From Adiantum capillus-veneris (taxonomy: Eukaryota; Streptophyta; Polypodiopsida; Polypodiales; Pteridaceae): a stretch of 64,000 nucleotides of DNA. Shown here one piece after another: positions 11,601 through 23,700 of this stretch. The stretch covers positions 74,717,935 to 74,781,934 of the forward strand of contig CM043950.1 in NCBI GenBank assembly GCA_014529385.2, given 5' to 3'. Position numbers and translations under genes: made by a program. Each line of letters begins with the position of its first letter. Position 1 is the first letter of the stretch. A model generated the notes under the pieces. That model searched no databases, was not told the DNA's origin, and saw only the letters and a list, made by a program, of their open reading frames with translations.

Positions 11601-12990
11601 GCACTCAGAAAGGTCACTTGGTTGGTAGTAGGCCTCATGTTTCTTGGGGACCCATGGCAGAGGGTCCAACATGCACTTTAGGTGACTGGCTAGAGTTCTG
11701 AGGCTTGTCAGAGGACCTTCAAAGCATCCAGCTAGAGGGCATGAGAGGGGTGCAGAGCATGTGTCAAGACATCACACAGGTAGTACCAGCTGAGTGGCTC
11801 ACACCTCTGCAGTCAGCATCGCCCTAGATGGAAGGGGGCCTTTCATGCGACTGGAGGTCCTCATCGCAGTTTGGGCTTGCTCAGAGACTGTAAGGGTCCT
11901 TTACACCAAGTTTTAGTAGAGGCCACACATGCTGCCAAGTGTTGTTTTCAGAGGATCCGAGTGGTGGGCATCTGTGGGAGGACTCGTGTCATGATCCTAA
12001 CCCAACAACTCTTTACATTAAAAACTAGAGGCTGTGGGGTTGAGAGAGCTGCCCACTGGCACGAGTGCAATGCGATCCTAGAGAGTGGTTTTGGAGAGAC
12101 CCTTTCGCCTCAGATGTCCCTTTCTTTTAGTACACTGTTCGACTGGGATGTCACATACTTGCAGCATGGAGAGAGGCTCGTCCTGCTGCAACACCTCATT
12201 GGCAAGAGGAGGGTCTCACAACAGAGTTCTTGTCAGCTTTTTGGGTGTGGTTGTGGGACACCTGGTAACCGCGGCGAGTCACTTTGTTTCAGTAGCTGGC
12301 TGCACATAGAGCTACAGTAGTGGGGAGCCGTCTTGTACATAGTGGTCTCTTGGCAGCATGCACAGCTTGTGACCATCCTGTGGAGAGTCAACGTCATTGT
12401 CTTTGAAACTGTCCTATGGCACGTCATGTTTGGCTTATGCCAGCTCTTTCCCACAGCACAACAGTATACTTCATGGACAGTTTCTTGGTCAACTCTCACG
12501 GGCCGGGCACTACAATTTGAGCTATCCTCCACCAGCAAGATGATAGTGATACAGGGGGGTTGACCTACACTCCAGCCTGCTACAGAGCTTACTCCACAGG
12601 AGTGGTGCACTCAGAGAGAGAGGAGTGTTGGGAGTTCGTCTCGCCTTGTAACACCAGCAAAGACATCTCGAGATCTTTAGCTAGATGTGATTCATACTCT
12701 CAGGGGACAGTTCAAGAGACTCCTAAGTGTCTCCGACCGCATGCGGGAGCGTAGAGATGCTTTCCTTCGACTCAGGCGCTCTGGTCCTTTCTTCACCATG
12801 GTCGAGGGTGTGCTGAAATGGCACTACCGTCCACCTGTGTGGATTTTCCCTCCTCCCATTTCTTGATTTAGCCTCATTGTACATATGATGTTTTTTCATT
12901 GGAAGAGTCTCCCATTATGATTGTTGTAGCCCTCTCTAGTAGAGGTGGTTGTAGCCCAATGGGTAGTTTCATTAACTAATAGAAGGATCT
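8690..12990 (+). mobile_element. L1-like LINE pseudogene (LINE-A): endonuclease, RT and zinc finger
   Basis: Forward frames with many shifts give, in order, an endonuclease-like stretch (8801-9016: FMLQEHHLCESRIRR, then GGVCMTIV), FLNIYAPN (9050s) and a linker (9490-9967). The RT follows: 10010-10279 with ALPHGSCPGEDGL and IYLIPKEGG, then 10328-10732 with LLLDFEKAYDRVDYDFL and RSIRQGCTLAPFLFLFY, then ADDSALYLEG near 10795 in a shifted frame. Further on are GGLGIIDPTQQCRALLGK (11260s) and a zf-RVT-like finger TACDHPVESQRHC (about 12360). The last frame, ending PVWIFPPPIS, stops at 12864-12866. A non-coding tail runs to about 12990. The order EN-RT-finger is that of plant L1-clade LINEs. It is inactive; no target duplication was found. 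Confidence 0.85.
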
Positions 12991-12999
12991 TTTTTTGAA

Positions 13000-14363
13000 A
13001 AATAAATGGATCATACATGGGTAAACATTGGAAAAGATATAAATCATATGTAGAGATTTAGGTATTGTAAGCAATGTAGAACAATATACAATCTTGTAGC
13101 AAGGAGAGTACAAAGAGATACAATGCAAAGTAGATTAGTGGAAAATCAAAATTTAGATTAGCACTATTACATAGTGATGGGGTCATTCACCTATGCACTC
13201 TCAAAGTAGAGCATAAATAGCGATATAGACAACTAGAGCTAGTAGGCAGGAATACAAGGGACTGTTTATCCTTCAATATAGGATGCCATGGTTTATGGAG
13301 ATTTTCACCTGCACATGGCTCTGAGTGCCACGTGGACATGCTTCATCAACTTCTAGAGCCAATTTTGTACCTATACCTAGATAGGAGTGTCTAGAATCCT
13401 AGGAGGATTCGGCAATTTTGTGAGCCTCTTTGCAAGACCTACACTGGAACCTTCTTGCATAAATGGTTTTTACACACGTTTTGACAAATCTTTTTATACT
13501 ACAGTGGGAATCTAGCATGACGGGCATGGAGTTTTGGATAGAAGAATCCAACCAGACATTCCCCACGTCAATTGGATTCTTGGGTGGACATATGTGCGAT
13601 GATTTCACCCAAAAACTTAGCTAAGTCAATTTTATTCATATATCATTTTAGTGATTTATTTTTATGACTTTGTCTTCCAAACTTTCCCTACCTAAGTCTT
13701 AAAATGTTCATAACCAATAACTTGGCCTTAAAGGGAGTATGGGAGCCAATGTTTTGAAGCAGATGAGCAAGCACTAGCAGAGAGCAACCCTAGAGTTTTG
13801 CATCAGCCTGTCCACCATCTTTCTCCCCAGACTCAGATCAGCCCAACGTTTTGCATTAGCTCCAAATTCAGCCCAGTGTTTTTAGTTTTCAATCCCTCCC
13901 CTCGCCAGTCGCGGCCAAGATCTACTAACGCTATCCTCTCCACTGTAGCCCAGTACTTTGACAACCCATTGAGCCTCTTATGTGCCATTCCCTCGCGGCA
14001 TCATCATCATCTACGTTTTTAGCTCTGCTTTGCGTGATAGATTTGCTGAGGTTTTCATGTCGGATCTACGTTTTTGAAGCCAGCTATCAACCCTTCATTC
14101 CTCACATTGGGAACGCAAATCAGCCCTAGATCTATCCCTTGGTGGCCATCAGCAACCCCTCATCAAAACTGATCCAAGGTGCATCAAATCAGCCCCGGAG
14201 GTGCTCCATCTTGAAGAGTTAGAGACGACATTCCCCATTCGAGTAAGTAGAGTTTGCACTTGGGGTATTGCATGTGTGTACATTCCATTCCTGCAATCAA
14301 AATCAAACACCAAATCGACAATGGTTTGGGGGGCCCTTGAGAGGGTTTATTGGGACCCCATCG

Positions 14364-14365
<2 letters not shown>
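13000..14365. other. No recognisable gene
   Basis: About 1.3 kb without homology I recognise. The part at 13740-14340 is rich in CAGCCC and TTTTGCATCAGC-like words and resembles in style the region 19260-19800, suggesting a related repeat. I cannot define ends. Confidence 0.35.

Positions 14366-14452
<87 letters not shown>
14366..14452. repeat. Long (CT)n microsatellite abutting LINE-B
   Basis: Almost pure TC/CT dinucleotides. The LINE-B reverse transcriptase frame begins immediately after it (FSTIVPIFKA). The serine-leucine open frames across the tract are artefacts. Confidence 0.95.
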
Positions 14453-14458
<6 letters not shown>

Positions 14459-16742
14459 ACTATTGTGCCTATCTTCAAGGCAGTGATCCTACAGAGCCTG
14501 GGAACTACCGCGCTATTATGGTTGGACACACATTGGCACGGTTGTATGCATCCATTCTTGAGCATCACTTGAGTAATTAGGCAGAGGGTGAGGGTGTACG
14601 AGCAAAGGGTCAGGCCGGTTTCAAAAGGGGTTTCTCCACTCTTGGTCATATTCTGTCACTCAGAGCCATCATTGAGGAGGGCAGGTTACATGGGAGACGG
14701 ATTTATTGTAGCTTTGTGGATTTTCACAAAGCATTTGACATGGTACCGAGAGCTCGATTGATGTGCAGACTACAGGAGATGGGGGTGCCCATAGAGTTGA
14801 TTTGGGGGATTATGGCTTAGTACATATCAGTGATGGGACATGTACACACTCTGGAAGGGGTATCTCATTTAGTTCACTCTACTATTGGGGTGAAACAGGG
14901 CTGCCCATTGTCTCCTACTCTATTTGGTATGTATATTGATTAGGTGTCTGTTTTCATTGACAGAGGTGCCCAATTGGTAGGGACATGGATCCCACTGTTG
15001 TTATATGCTGATGATATTGTGTTGATATTTGACTCACCAAAGGGTATGCAACGACATTTTGATGCACTACACAGTTTTGTAGAGGGTAGTGAATTGTGTG
15101 TAAACCTTGGTAAAACCAAGGTTATGGTGTTTAACACCTCACCACAGTGGTAGGAGATCAACAACTACTTTCACATATGGTTAGGTGATTGTGGAGTATA
15201 CAGATGCATACACTTACCTGGGGGTAATCTTTACTGGGCCGAGATTTTCTTTGAGAAGGGCAGCAGAGAGGAGACTGACTAGAGCTTATGCAACTTTGGG
15301 AGGACTAGAGATGATGTGTTTGTAGGTTCAGTTCCACGAACCTAGGACAAAGTTATGGCTCTTTGATACTTTGGTTGCTTCTACTATGCTATATGGGGTG
15401 CAGGTTTGGGGACCTTCTATAGGCCAAGATAGTTGGAGACGTATGGAGAGGCCCTTGGTATCTAGGATCTCTCGGTTGATTAGAGCCAAGGCCTCCGTAC
15501 CGCATGGTCTCATTCGAGCGGAGTTAGCTGCCACCCCATGGAGATTGAGGCGCTTACCAGATCCGTCTCCTTTGTACACAGCCTATGGGATACTACCAGA
15601 GATAGATATGCTAGGTTGGCCCTAGAGTCCTCCCGACAGTTATCTCTACAGGGCGATACATCATGTTGGTATGCACAAAAGGCATCATGGTTTCAGACAC
15701 ATGGCTTCACCATGGACAGCAGGCTGCCTCCTTTTCAGTACTCCCTACAGGCACCCCTAATGTCTCTAACACGGGTGGAGATTAATATACTCATTCGTCA
15801 GGATTTGATCCAGCTAGACACGAGGAGGACATGGATAGAGTTGGTACAAGAGTTGGGCACGAAGATGGATTTCTATAGAGAACATCTTCTCCACCTCAGA
15901 GGGGATGGGTTTTTTATTCGACCTAGCTGTATGGACACACATCTCTCTCATGGTTTGCGTTTTGCCATTGGCTAGATACGCACATCCTCACATCAACTCG
16001 AGATTGAGATTGGCAGATTCAGAGGGATACCGAAAAATAGCACGATATGCCGCTTATGTCATCTAGAGGCAGAGACAGAGTTACATTACATATATCATTG
16101 CACAGTGTACTATGAGATACAAGGCTGTTTTCATTGTCTATTCAGAGAGGGTTTTGGGCCTCTTTCTAGGGTCATGAGTTATGAGGATCAGAGATGTCTT
16201 GGGCTGTATCTACTTGAGTTACACAGGCATAGAGACACCTTACTGAGGAGAGTGGGAGAGAGACAGTCCCAGAGAAAAATTAGAGATTTCTTTACACTAG
16301 ATATTGGACAGCGAGAGGAGCAGCCACCATTGTAGAGCTCTTCCCACACTCATACTACCACTACTGGCACTCGCATAGAGAGAGCATTGGAGCTAGGGAG
16401 ATCTAGATGACCGCGATTGAGGAGAGGAGCTACACAGTATTGACGGAGACTACAGCAAAGGATTCAAGCCATACTTTCTCGACATCGAGAGTGCATATGA
16501 GGATGGATCTCTACCATATCTACCCCCCCCCCCCCCCCCCCCCCCCCATTGTACTACATATTGTATTGGGCACCATTTGTAGTAGCTGGCACACCCATAC
16601 ACTCCTAGCTTGTAGTAGTTGTATTTTTGTTTCAGTTCTTCTTCTTCTTGATCCTGCACATGGTATCAGACTCACTATGTTGTAACAGCTTGGACTCATA
16701 GGTCATTTTGGCCTTTTGAAGACGTTAATATATCATTTCATT

Positions 16743-16745
<3 letters not shown>
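14453..16745 (+). mobile_element. LINE-B: RT to C-terminal zinc finger, 5' truncated pseudogene
   Basis: The frame starts STIVPIFKA at the edge of the CT tract. It continues, with a shift, as PTEPGNYRAIMVGHTLARLYASIL, then AGFKRGFSTLGHILSLRAI, SFVDFHKAFDMVPRARL, STIGVKQGCPLSPTLFGMYID and LLLYADDIVLIFDSPKG (RT motifs; YADD box near 15003-15014). Next are LGKTKVMVFN and STMLYGVQVWGPSIG (15371-15430). Near 16050 a CRLCHLEAETELHYIYHC finger typical of LINE C-termini appears, and the frame ends at 16335. A non-coding 3' region with a poly-C run (16523-16547) extends to a second CT tract at 16748. In-frame stops (for example 14578, 14818, 14941) and frameshifts show it is dead. The endonuclease is absent; LINE-C and LINE-D carry that part of what looks like the same family. 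Confidence 0.85.
16523..16547. repeat. Poly-C tract
   Basis: A run of about 25 cytosines inside the LINE-B 3' region. Confidence 0.9.

Positions 16746-16747
<2 letters not shown>

Positions 16748-16799
<52 letters not shown>
16748..16799. repeat. (CT)n microsatellite at the LINE-B 3' boundary
   Basis: Pure CT dinucleotides following TCATTTCATTTCAT, where the LINE-B tail ends. Confidence 0.93.
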
Positions 16800-16801
<2 letters not shown>

Positions 16802-18939
16802 CAATGAAATAAAAGGAACCATCTCTCATGCTAAGTGGCACACCTTAACGGAAGGAAAGAAGTAAAATTTTTTGGAAGTGAACCATTCCGCTGCACTTGA
16901 GAGAGATGGCCTCCTTATATAATGTTATGGGAGGAATATTCTATGAATATTTTGTAGAAACAATCTCGGGGGTTTGCAAGTTGGGCTCCCAAATTAGCTC
17001 CGGATCATCCACGGTCACAATGAAGACCTCATCAGTAAGTAAGCTGGAATCCACCAAATATATGTGCACTATTCACTTCTCCTCATATGGGAACCTTATA
17101 AACTGTGTGACATACATGATGGTGGGCAAAACTAACGGATGGGCATTGTAGGTATACTAAAAGGTATATGTTCAAATATACAGAAGAATGCACGCAATAT
17201 ATGGGTTCAAGTATATGGAGAATGCACTCTCTATCAAGAATGTTTATATGGATCACATCTAGAGGATAAGATTCCAAATTTATTTATTTAGGAATATGGA
17301 ACAATGAGATATAAACATCTTGTGGTATATCCGATTACATGAGAGGCATTTACCTAGAGCTTAGATATATATATACACACACATACAAATACATATATAG
17401 AGATACTTTCAATTGGGGTACTTCTAGAATATGTATGTGTGTGTGTGCGCGCGCGCACGCACATGCTCAAATGAACTTTAGCGCGCACCTAAGATGCAGG
17501 GAGGCCTCAACATTCTTGATACTCATTATCATATGCCGACCAGAGGACCTCTTTGTTGCCTCTTTTTCTTCAACAACTAAAGTTTGGACTAGGATGCCGA
17601 CAGCCTTGTACGGACACATGAGAATTCATACTTGTAGCTATTGGATAATGATTATAAAGATCTCATCTATGAATGTGCTTCTAGTTGCATCTGGACATCC
17701 ATTTGCTACTTGTTTGATCTCAGCTAGGTAGGAGATATTCTGTTATCTTGCCGCCTCCTGCACATGGGCTAAGGGTTGCGCTCTCATTCATTGGCGTAGG
17801 GCCTTTCTACAATCACTCACATCAACTTATCCCAAGAAAGCATAATATCTCTTTACGCCTTGTATAGTTCATGTTGATGATGTGGTTATTAAGGATGGTA
17901 TGGTCCTTTATTTTCCTACGGTTGCTTATAGGATATGGCACTTGAGTATGGATAATTGCACCATGTAGAGAGCTATTACGGAGCTTTTTAAACCTTTTTC
18001 ATCCATTTTCTATACTTGAAGTGTGGACTGCTTGCTAGGATTGGTGTTTTGATTGTGCGAGCTACTAGGTTTTGTGAGCTTACTTCTCATGCATATTGTT
18101 TTCTCATTCCTCCACCGTCGGCTGTGAATCAAGCTATAAATTATGGTGTTTGCAAGAGCCCTTTTGTTGGTGGAAAAGTGCCTTGCAAACCATTTAGAAA
18201 TGCAAAATGCATATCAAACAACGGGTCTCCTGTTGGCATTGTATCCCAACTCCGCTCCCTGCTGAAGCATTTTTGGCACGCCCACATAGTGCTTCTAAAT
18301 GTTGTTGCCACCATCGCAATTAGACTATACCTCCACAAGTAGTAGCAATGCTCTCATGCTTAGGATCTTCTTTGTGAAGTTACATTCAATATCGTTCACA
18401 TGGCATTACTTTTTGAGGATTTTACAGCTGATTTCAATGGAAATAGATTGGTGGTGCTCATCGCTCCTCCCTCAACTACATCAAAGCAGACTTTGTTGTA
18501 TACTTCCAATTTCCACTTTTGATGTCTTCATATTTGTGTCTCTCGAGTATATTTGCTTTGATGAAATTTATTATGTTCTCAAATACATAATCACTGTATC
18601 TGCAAAAAGCCTTGTAGTATCTTTCTGATACGATAATATGAGCAAATTGGGGGATTAGCAAGGGTAGAGCGGCCAAGTTGGATTTACCTCTTCTTTTCCA
18701 TGCCGTTGTATAATATGCTTCTACATGACATGCTTTGCGGCACCCATGTCACCACATCATAAAAAATGCCATCAATAGAGTTGGTATGCTAAGATTTGGC
18801 TCTTTTCGAGTAGATGAGTGGATTGGAAATCCAGTGAAATGTCATTTCTTGCAACATTCTTTTGGAGGGGCTTCTAAGAGCTAGCCAAGTGAAGCCAATC
18901 AATCAAGTTTTCCCCCTCATGTGCGGCGTAGCTGATTTG
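16800..18939. other. No recognisable gene
   Basis: About 2.1 kb. Small forward frames (16897-17151, 17339-17731, 18016-18342, 18299-18628) and a reverse one (18476-18676) show no motif I can name. Short TA/CA and GT/GC microsatellites occur at about 17368-17400 and 17432-17465. It may be old transposon sequence, but I have no positive evidence. Confidence 0.4.
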
Positions 18940-19835
18940 TGTCACACCCTATGTGCATGAGGAGAAGTTGTGTACTCCTAGGGTTTAGGACACTCTAGGT
19001 AGTGTCCTCGCACCTTTTGAGCATGTACGCAAGACATGCACAACCAGGCACTTTAGTTAGTTGCATACCCTTTGGTTATACATGAGCACCTTACTATGTC
19101 TGCTAGGTGTAGGCACAAGGGAATGTTCCCATAATGGGGATCCTAGTCACTAGTTGTCTGTCCTAGGTAGGTAATGCGGACATGATTAATAAGTGACTTC
19201 TAGCATTTTTAATGAAGTCGTGGGGTCAAAACTGGCAGTATAAGAGAGAAAGTTGGGCTCCCCAATTTGAAGTCAAGTCAAGGCAGCAGCACGTACCCTC
19301 CACTGGCGTTTTCCATCACCCTGGCATTTCCTCTTTTCAGCCTGGCATTGCCCGACCCACCCTCATTGCAGTATAAGAGAGAGCCTTGGGCTCTCCAATT
19401 TGAAGTCGAGTCAGTACCCAGCACCTCATGGGCAGCAGCACCCTCCACCAGCGTTTTCCATCACCCTGGCATTTCCTCTTTTCAGCATTTACCAGCAGAT
19501 CACTAGCGTTTTCATGATCAGCACCAATACTTGCAGATAAAGACCAGCCCTAGCGTTTTCAGCCATAGAACATTTCAGCCTTCATTGCCAGCAATTTGCA
19601 GAATTCAGCCCTAAGGTACTAGCGTTTTCATGTTTCAGCATTCCCTCTTCGGATCAGCCCCAAGTTGCAGATCCAAGCAGAGTTCCATTAGCGTTTTCAG
19701 TTTTCAGGGCCTCTACTTCCGTACCCTCAATCTCTTGCATTCAGTGTATGATCCCATCAGCATCTAGATCCATTGTATCAGCATTTGTGCTATCTAAAGC
19801 AAATACCGGTTGTGAAGCTGTTATCTTCGTCTACA
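18940..19835 (+). repeat. Probable solo LTR with internally duplicated promoter region
   Basis: The sequence starts TGTCACACCCTATGTG, a common Gypsy LTR start, and has a TATA-like GCAGTATAAGAGAG at 19233. A second copy of that block begins at 19367. Each is followed by a GGGCTCYCCAATTTGAAGTC stretch and, later, GCGTTTTCCATCACCCTGG, so about 134 bp is tandemly duplicated. The 3' end is uncertain; CTACA at 19831-19835 is one candidate. No PBS, gag or pol follows. The next recognisable sequence is the PPR remnant, which argues for a solo LTR. No target duplication was confirmed. Confidence 0.4.
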
Positions 19836-19885
19836 CGAGGCTAATAGGGGGCGTGTCAAAAGCCTGATGAAGTGACTGAGTCTTT

Positions 19886-20330
19886 TGTCACACTGACGAT
19901 AACCTGATAAATGGCCTATTAAGGGTGAAGTAATTAGAAAGGTGCTCGCCATTTTTGCTCAAATAGAGAAGAGCGGGAGCACCCCACATGTGTGCACTTA
20001 CAGCGGATTGATCATAGATGGCCTAAAGGCAAGGGAAATCAACAAGGATCTTGCCATGTTTGCTCATATGGAGAAGGCTGGGTGCATTGCAGAAGTTTGC
20101 ACATACACCAGCGTGACAGGTGCCTTGCTGAAGGCCAATGAAGCCAGCAAGGCTCTCGCCATATTGACTCGGTTGAAGAAGGGCAGTTCCACCTTAGACG
20201 TGGTCACCTGAAACAGCCAGTTAAATGGCCGATCCAAGGCCAAGGAAGTCTAAGATGGAGAGAAGGGGTTAATTCCACTCCAAACGTGTGCACCTACAAC
20301 ATTGTGATACCTCGGCTAGAAAGGAAGGGA
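19886..20330 (+). pseudogene. PPR protein pseudogene, part 1 (upstream of Copia-2)
   Basis: Open frame 19942-20211 holds consecutive degenerate pentatricopeptide repeats, each about 35 residues with the TYSxLIxGLxKAxEx(N/S)KxLAxFAxMEKxG pattern; examples are VCTYSGLIIDGLKAREINKD and LAMFAHMEKAGC. Upstream, DDNLINGLLRVK at about 19893 is another repeat in a shifted frame. Downstream, VCTYNIVIPRLERKG runs to the Copia-2 insertion at 20330. PPR proteins bind organellar RNA in plants. No targeting peptide, start or intact reading frame is visible, so this is a decayed copy. It continues at 25729. Confidence 0.75.
20326..20330. repeat. Target site duplication of Copia-2 (left)
   Basis: AGGGA immediately before the LTR TGTGAGAAC. 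The same 5-mer occurs at 25729-25733 after the other LTR. Confidence 0.9.
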
Positions 20331-20665
20331 TGTGAGAACTTAGAGATTAACTTAAATGTGATTAATATCACTATTAATTAATATGCTGATGTCAATACAT
20401 AAGAGAGTGCAAGATAGAAATAGAGCAATGACAACAGATTGCACTTGAATGGAGAGTGAAGACCTTGTTACAAATGAGGGCAGCTAATGGGATTTATATA
20501 CAAGTTGAGGGAGTGAGGATTATCCATCACATGGGAATTATAGGTAGGTGGGAATAGACACATGTTGAGACTTGCATAGGTAAAAAGGGGTCCATGTGGG
20601 AATTAGGGAATAGAGGTAGGTGGAAAGGAAGTCCACACTTATTATAATCATAAGTTACTTTTGCA
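20331..20665 (-). repeat. 3' LTR of Copia-2
   Basis: A 335-bp LTR bounded by TGTGAGAACTTAG and ACTTTTGCA in plus-strand reading. Because the element is on the minus strand, this is its 3' LTR. Confidence 0.92.
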
Positions 20666-20773
20666 TCCCCCCTTAAGGGTGGACTTCTCATTGTAACATT
20701 GAGATTGATGAACAAAAGAGCTTTGTGAAGTAGCCATGTCGTAGATACATGCTATCCCCCCTCAATGAGAAGT

Positions 20774-23700
20774 TCATCCGGTAGAGATCAAACTCAAATT
20801 ACGCGATGAAGCTGTTTGTTTAGTGGCGAGCGCAGACTTGGTGAGAAAGTCTACCCAATTTTCTGCAGATGGAACATACACTAGCTTGATGAAGCCATTT
20901 GCGACTAATTCTTTCAAGAGATGGAAGCTTATCTTAATGTGTTTGAGCTTGGATGAGAAGGAAGGTGATTCTGTAAGTGTGATGGTAGACTGATTATCAC
21001 AAAAAAGAGTGATTGGATCAGTCGAGATATTGAAGGGTAGCTTCAATTCATTGATCAATTCAGAGATCCAAAGAGCCTCGCGGGAGGCAAGAGCAGCAGC
21101 AACGTATTTAGCTTCAGTAGAAGAACTTGCAATAGAACATTGTCGTTTGGTTTGCCAAGAGATAGGAATACCAACCAAAGTGAATACAAAGCCTCCTGTA
21201 GAAAAACATCGAGGGTCGTCGCCAGCCTAGTTGGCATCAACATATCCTGAAATAGAGATGGGGCTAGAGGGGTCGTAATAGTAAGTGAGGGCATAGTGTT
21301 GAGTGGTGCGTAAGTAGCGAAGGGTGCGCTTTGCAGCTTGCTTGTGCACTTTACAGGGCTTTGACATAGAGCGAGAGAGGATATTGGCGTGTGTAGGAAA
21401 GATCGAAACGGGTGCAAGAGATAAGATAACGTAATTGTTCGCAGAATTTTGGGAAATGAAAGGATGGGCAGTAGAGTGCATCAGTGTGAGTGTAATCATG
21501 AAATTCAGGTGCAAGCTTGTGCTTAACAAGCAAAGGGGTAAACTTAGGGGTTGAAGCAGACATACCATAGAAGAGGAAGAGTTCTTCAATGTATTTGGAT
21601 TGGGATAATTGGATAAATTTACTTGCTGGATCTCTTATGACCTCAATGCTGAGGAAATAAGTCATAGGTCCTTTGTCCGTTACTGGGAATTCATGAGAGA
21701 TGCAATCAATTGCTTGTAGCAACATGTACTCTGATGTGCCAAGAAGAGGAATGTCATCCACAAAGAGGCCTAAGATAGCCATGCCTTTAGAGGTCTGCCA
21801 TATGTAGATATTGTATTCTGCCATAAGACGTTCCCAGCCACATTTGAGCAAGTAATGGTGCATGTGGATGTACCACTCTCGTGCAGATTGTTTTAACCAT
21901 AAATGGGCTTATGCAATTTACATACATAATCAGGGTGGTGAAGCACTTCAAAATGAGGAGGTTGTAGCATATAGATAAGCTCTTGGAGCAAGCCATATAA
22001 GAAGGAAGTTTTTATATCAAGATGATGTAAAAGAAGATTAAACTTAGCAGCAAGTGCAATAAGAAGCTGAAATGCAGTCATACCCAGTACTGGTGAATAG
22101 GTGTCGAAGTAATCCACACCTTGTTGTTGAGTGAAGCTGCGAGCGACAAGGCGTGCCTTGTAGCGATCAACTGAGCCGTTGGGGTGGTATTTCTTGTTTA
22201 ATAGCCATTTGGAAGAGACAATGTTATGATTCTTAGGAGGTGGCACTAGCTCCCAAGTGTTAGCTTCTTTGAGGGCTTGGAGTTCATCCAATATGGCAGC
22301 ATGCCACTCCTTGCTCTCACTAGAAGCAAGGGCATCGAGAACAGAGAGGGGAAGGGCATCTTCAAGAGGCTCTGGTGGATGTTCAAGAATCATTTCATCA
22401 TTGAGGACAGTAGAGAAATTGGTGGCTTCATAGATCTCGCGAAGAGAGTGGGTGCGACCATGCGAGCTAGAGGCGGCTTGGTCCAAGTGTATAGCCGAAG
22501 TGACAGAAGTAGAGCTATGAGGCTCGACTTCGTCGACATCTGCTGGGATGGGAGTAACTGGCAAGGTTTCGTGGGAGTTGCGAAAAAAAAGATGGCAATT
22601 GTGAAGGTGAGACCGGTAGTGAAGGTGATGGGAGCTCACGAGGTGGAGCACCGAGTGTCTGTGGTGTGATGGAAGTAGCGGTAGTCGGGACGGACGGTGT
22701 TGGTGATGGTGTCAACTGTGAGGAGATGGGTGCAAGAGGTGGTGCAGGAGTGTTGCCGATTGGCTGTGCATGAGAATGCAAGACACGAGGAGGTGGATGG
22801 GCGATGAGGAAAGGCCTTTGGATGGTGAAGGGAGGCTCAAGATTGTGCCTAGAAGGGTGGGAAATTTCATGGGTGTGTGTGTGGGTGAGGCCGTCAACAA
22901 AGGTTGATGAGAAGAGTGGACTGGTGATGAGAATGTAGGGTGCAATGGTGGAGAAGATTTGCCTGAGATGATGAATTCTTCATCAAAGACGACGGTACGG
23001 GCAAAGATAAACTTGTGATGGTCTGGGATATAGCGGCGGTATGCCTTGATGCCAAAGGGATCACCATAGCCGACAAAAGTTGTGCGTTGAGCACGTGGTG
23101 ATAGTTTTGATAAAGGTTGTGTCACAAGTGGATATGCAATGCTTCCAAAGATGCGAAGGTGGCCAAGATGAGGTGGGTGACCGTGCCAGAGGGTGTAGGG
23201 TGTAGTAGTAGGATTGCGGGTGGATGGAATGCGGTTTTGAATGTAGCATGCAGTGGCGGTAGCTTCTTCCCAATAGGTGTCTGGGAGGCTAGCTTGAAGA
23301 AGCATGGCACGAGAAGCTTCAAAAACTGTGCGATTCTTACGCTCGGCACGACCATTTTGTTGTGGGTGGTCGGTGATGGAGAATTCATGTCGAATACCAG
23401 CAGAAAGACATAGATCTTTGAATGCATGAGAAGTGTATTCCCCACCATGATCTGTGCGGAGAGTTTTAATGTGGCAGCCATGTTTAGTCTCAACTAATGC
23501 CTTGAATGTGCAAAAATGAGAGAAGGTTGAGGATTTCTCGGCCATGTAGTAAGTAGTTGTGTATTTTGAGAAATCATCTATAAAAGTAAGCATATACTTA
23601 CTGCCAGTGAGGGAGTTGACGGGCAATGGGCCACAAACATCAGAGAGGATGAGGTCGAGAGGTGCAGTGGCTCGTGATGATGAAGTGGGGAATGGGACAT

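Noticed and set aside
14350-14580. Long Ser-Leu and Arg-Glu open frames over the CT/GA tracts (also 4564-4992, 7017-7208, 28176-28394)
   Set aside because: They exist only because dinucleotide repeats have no stops; no protein is implied.
16407-16685. Frame with a proline or glycine run around the poly-C tract
   Set aside because: It is created by the homopolymer in the LINE-B tail; no homology.
18476-18676. Minus-strand frame considered as a transposase fragment
   Set aside because: No conserved motif could be identified; left unassigned.
22277-22669. 130-codon forward frame opposite Copia-2 (and 23117-23413)
   Set aside because: It is antisense to the clear RT and integrase coding sequence and has no domain of its own.
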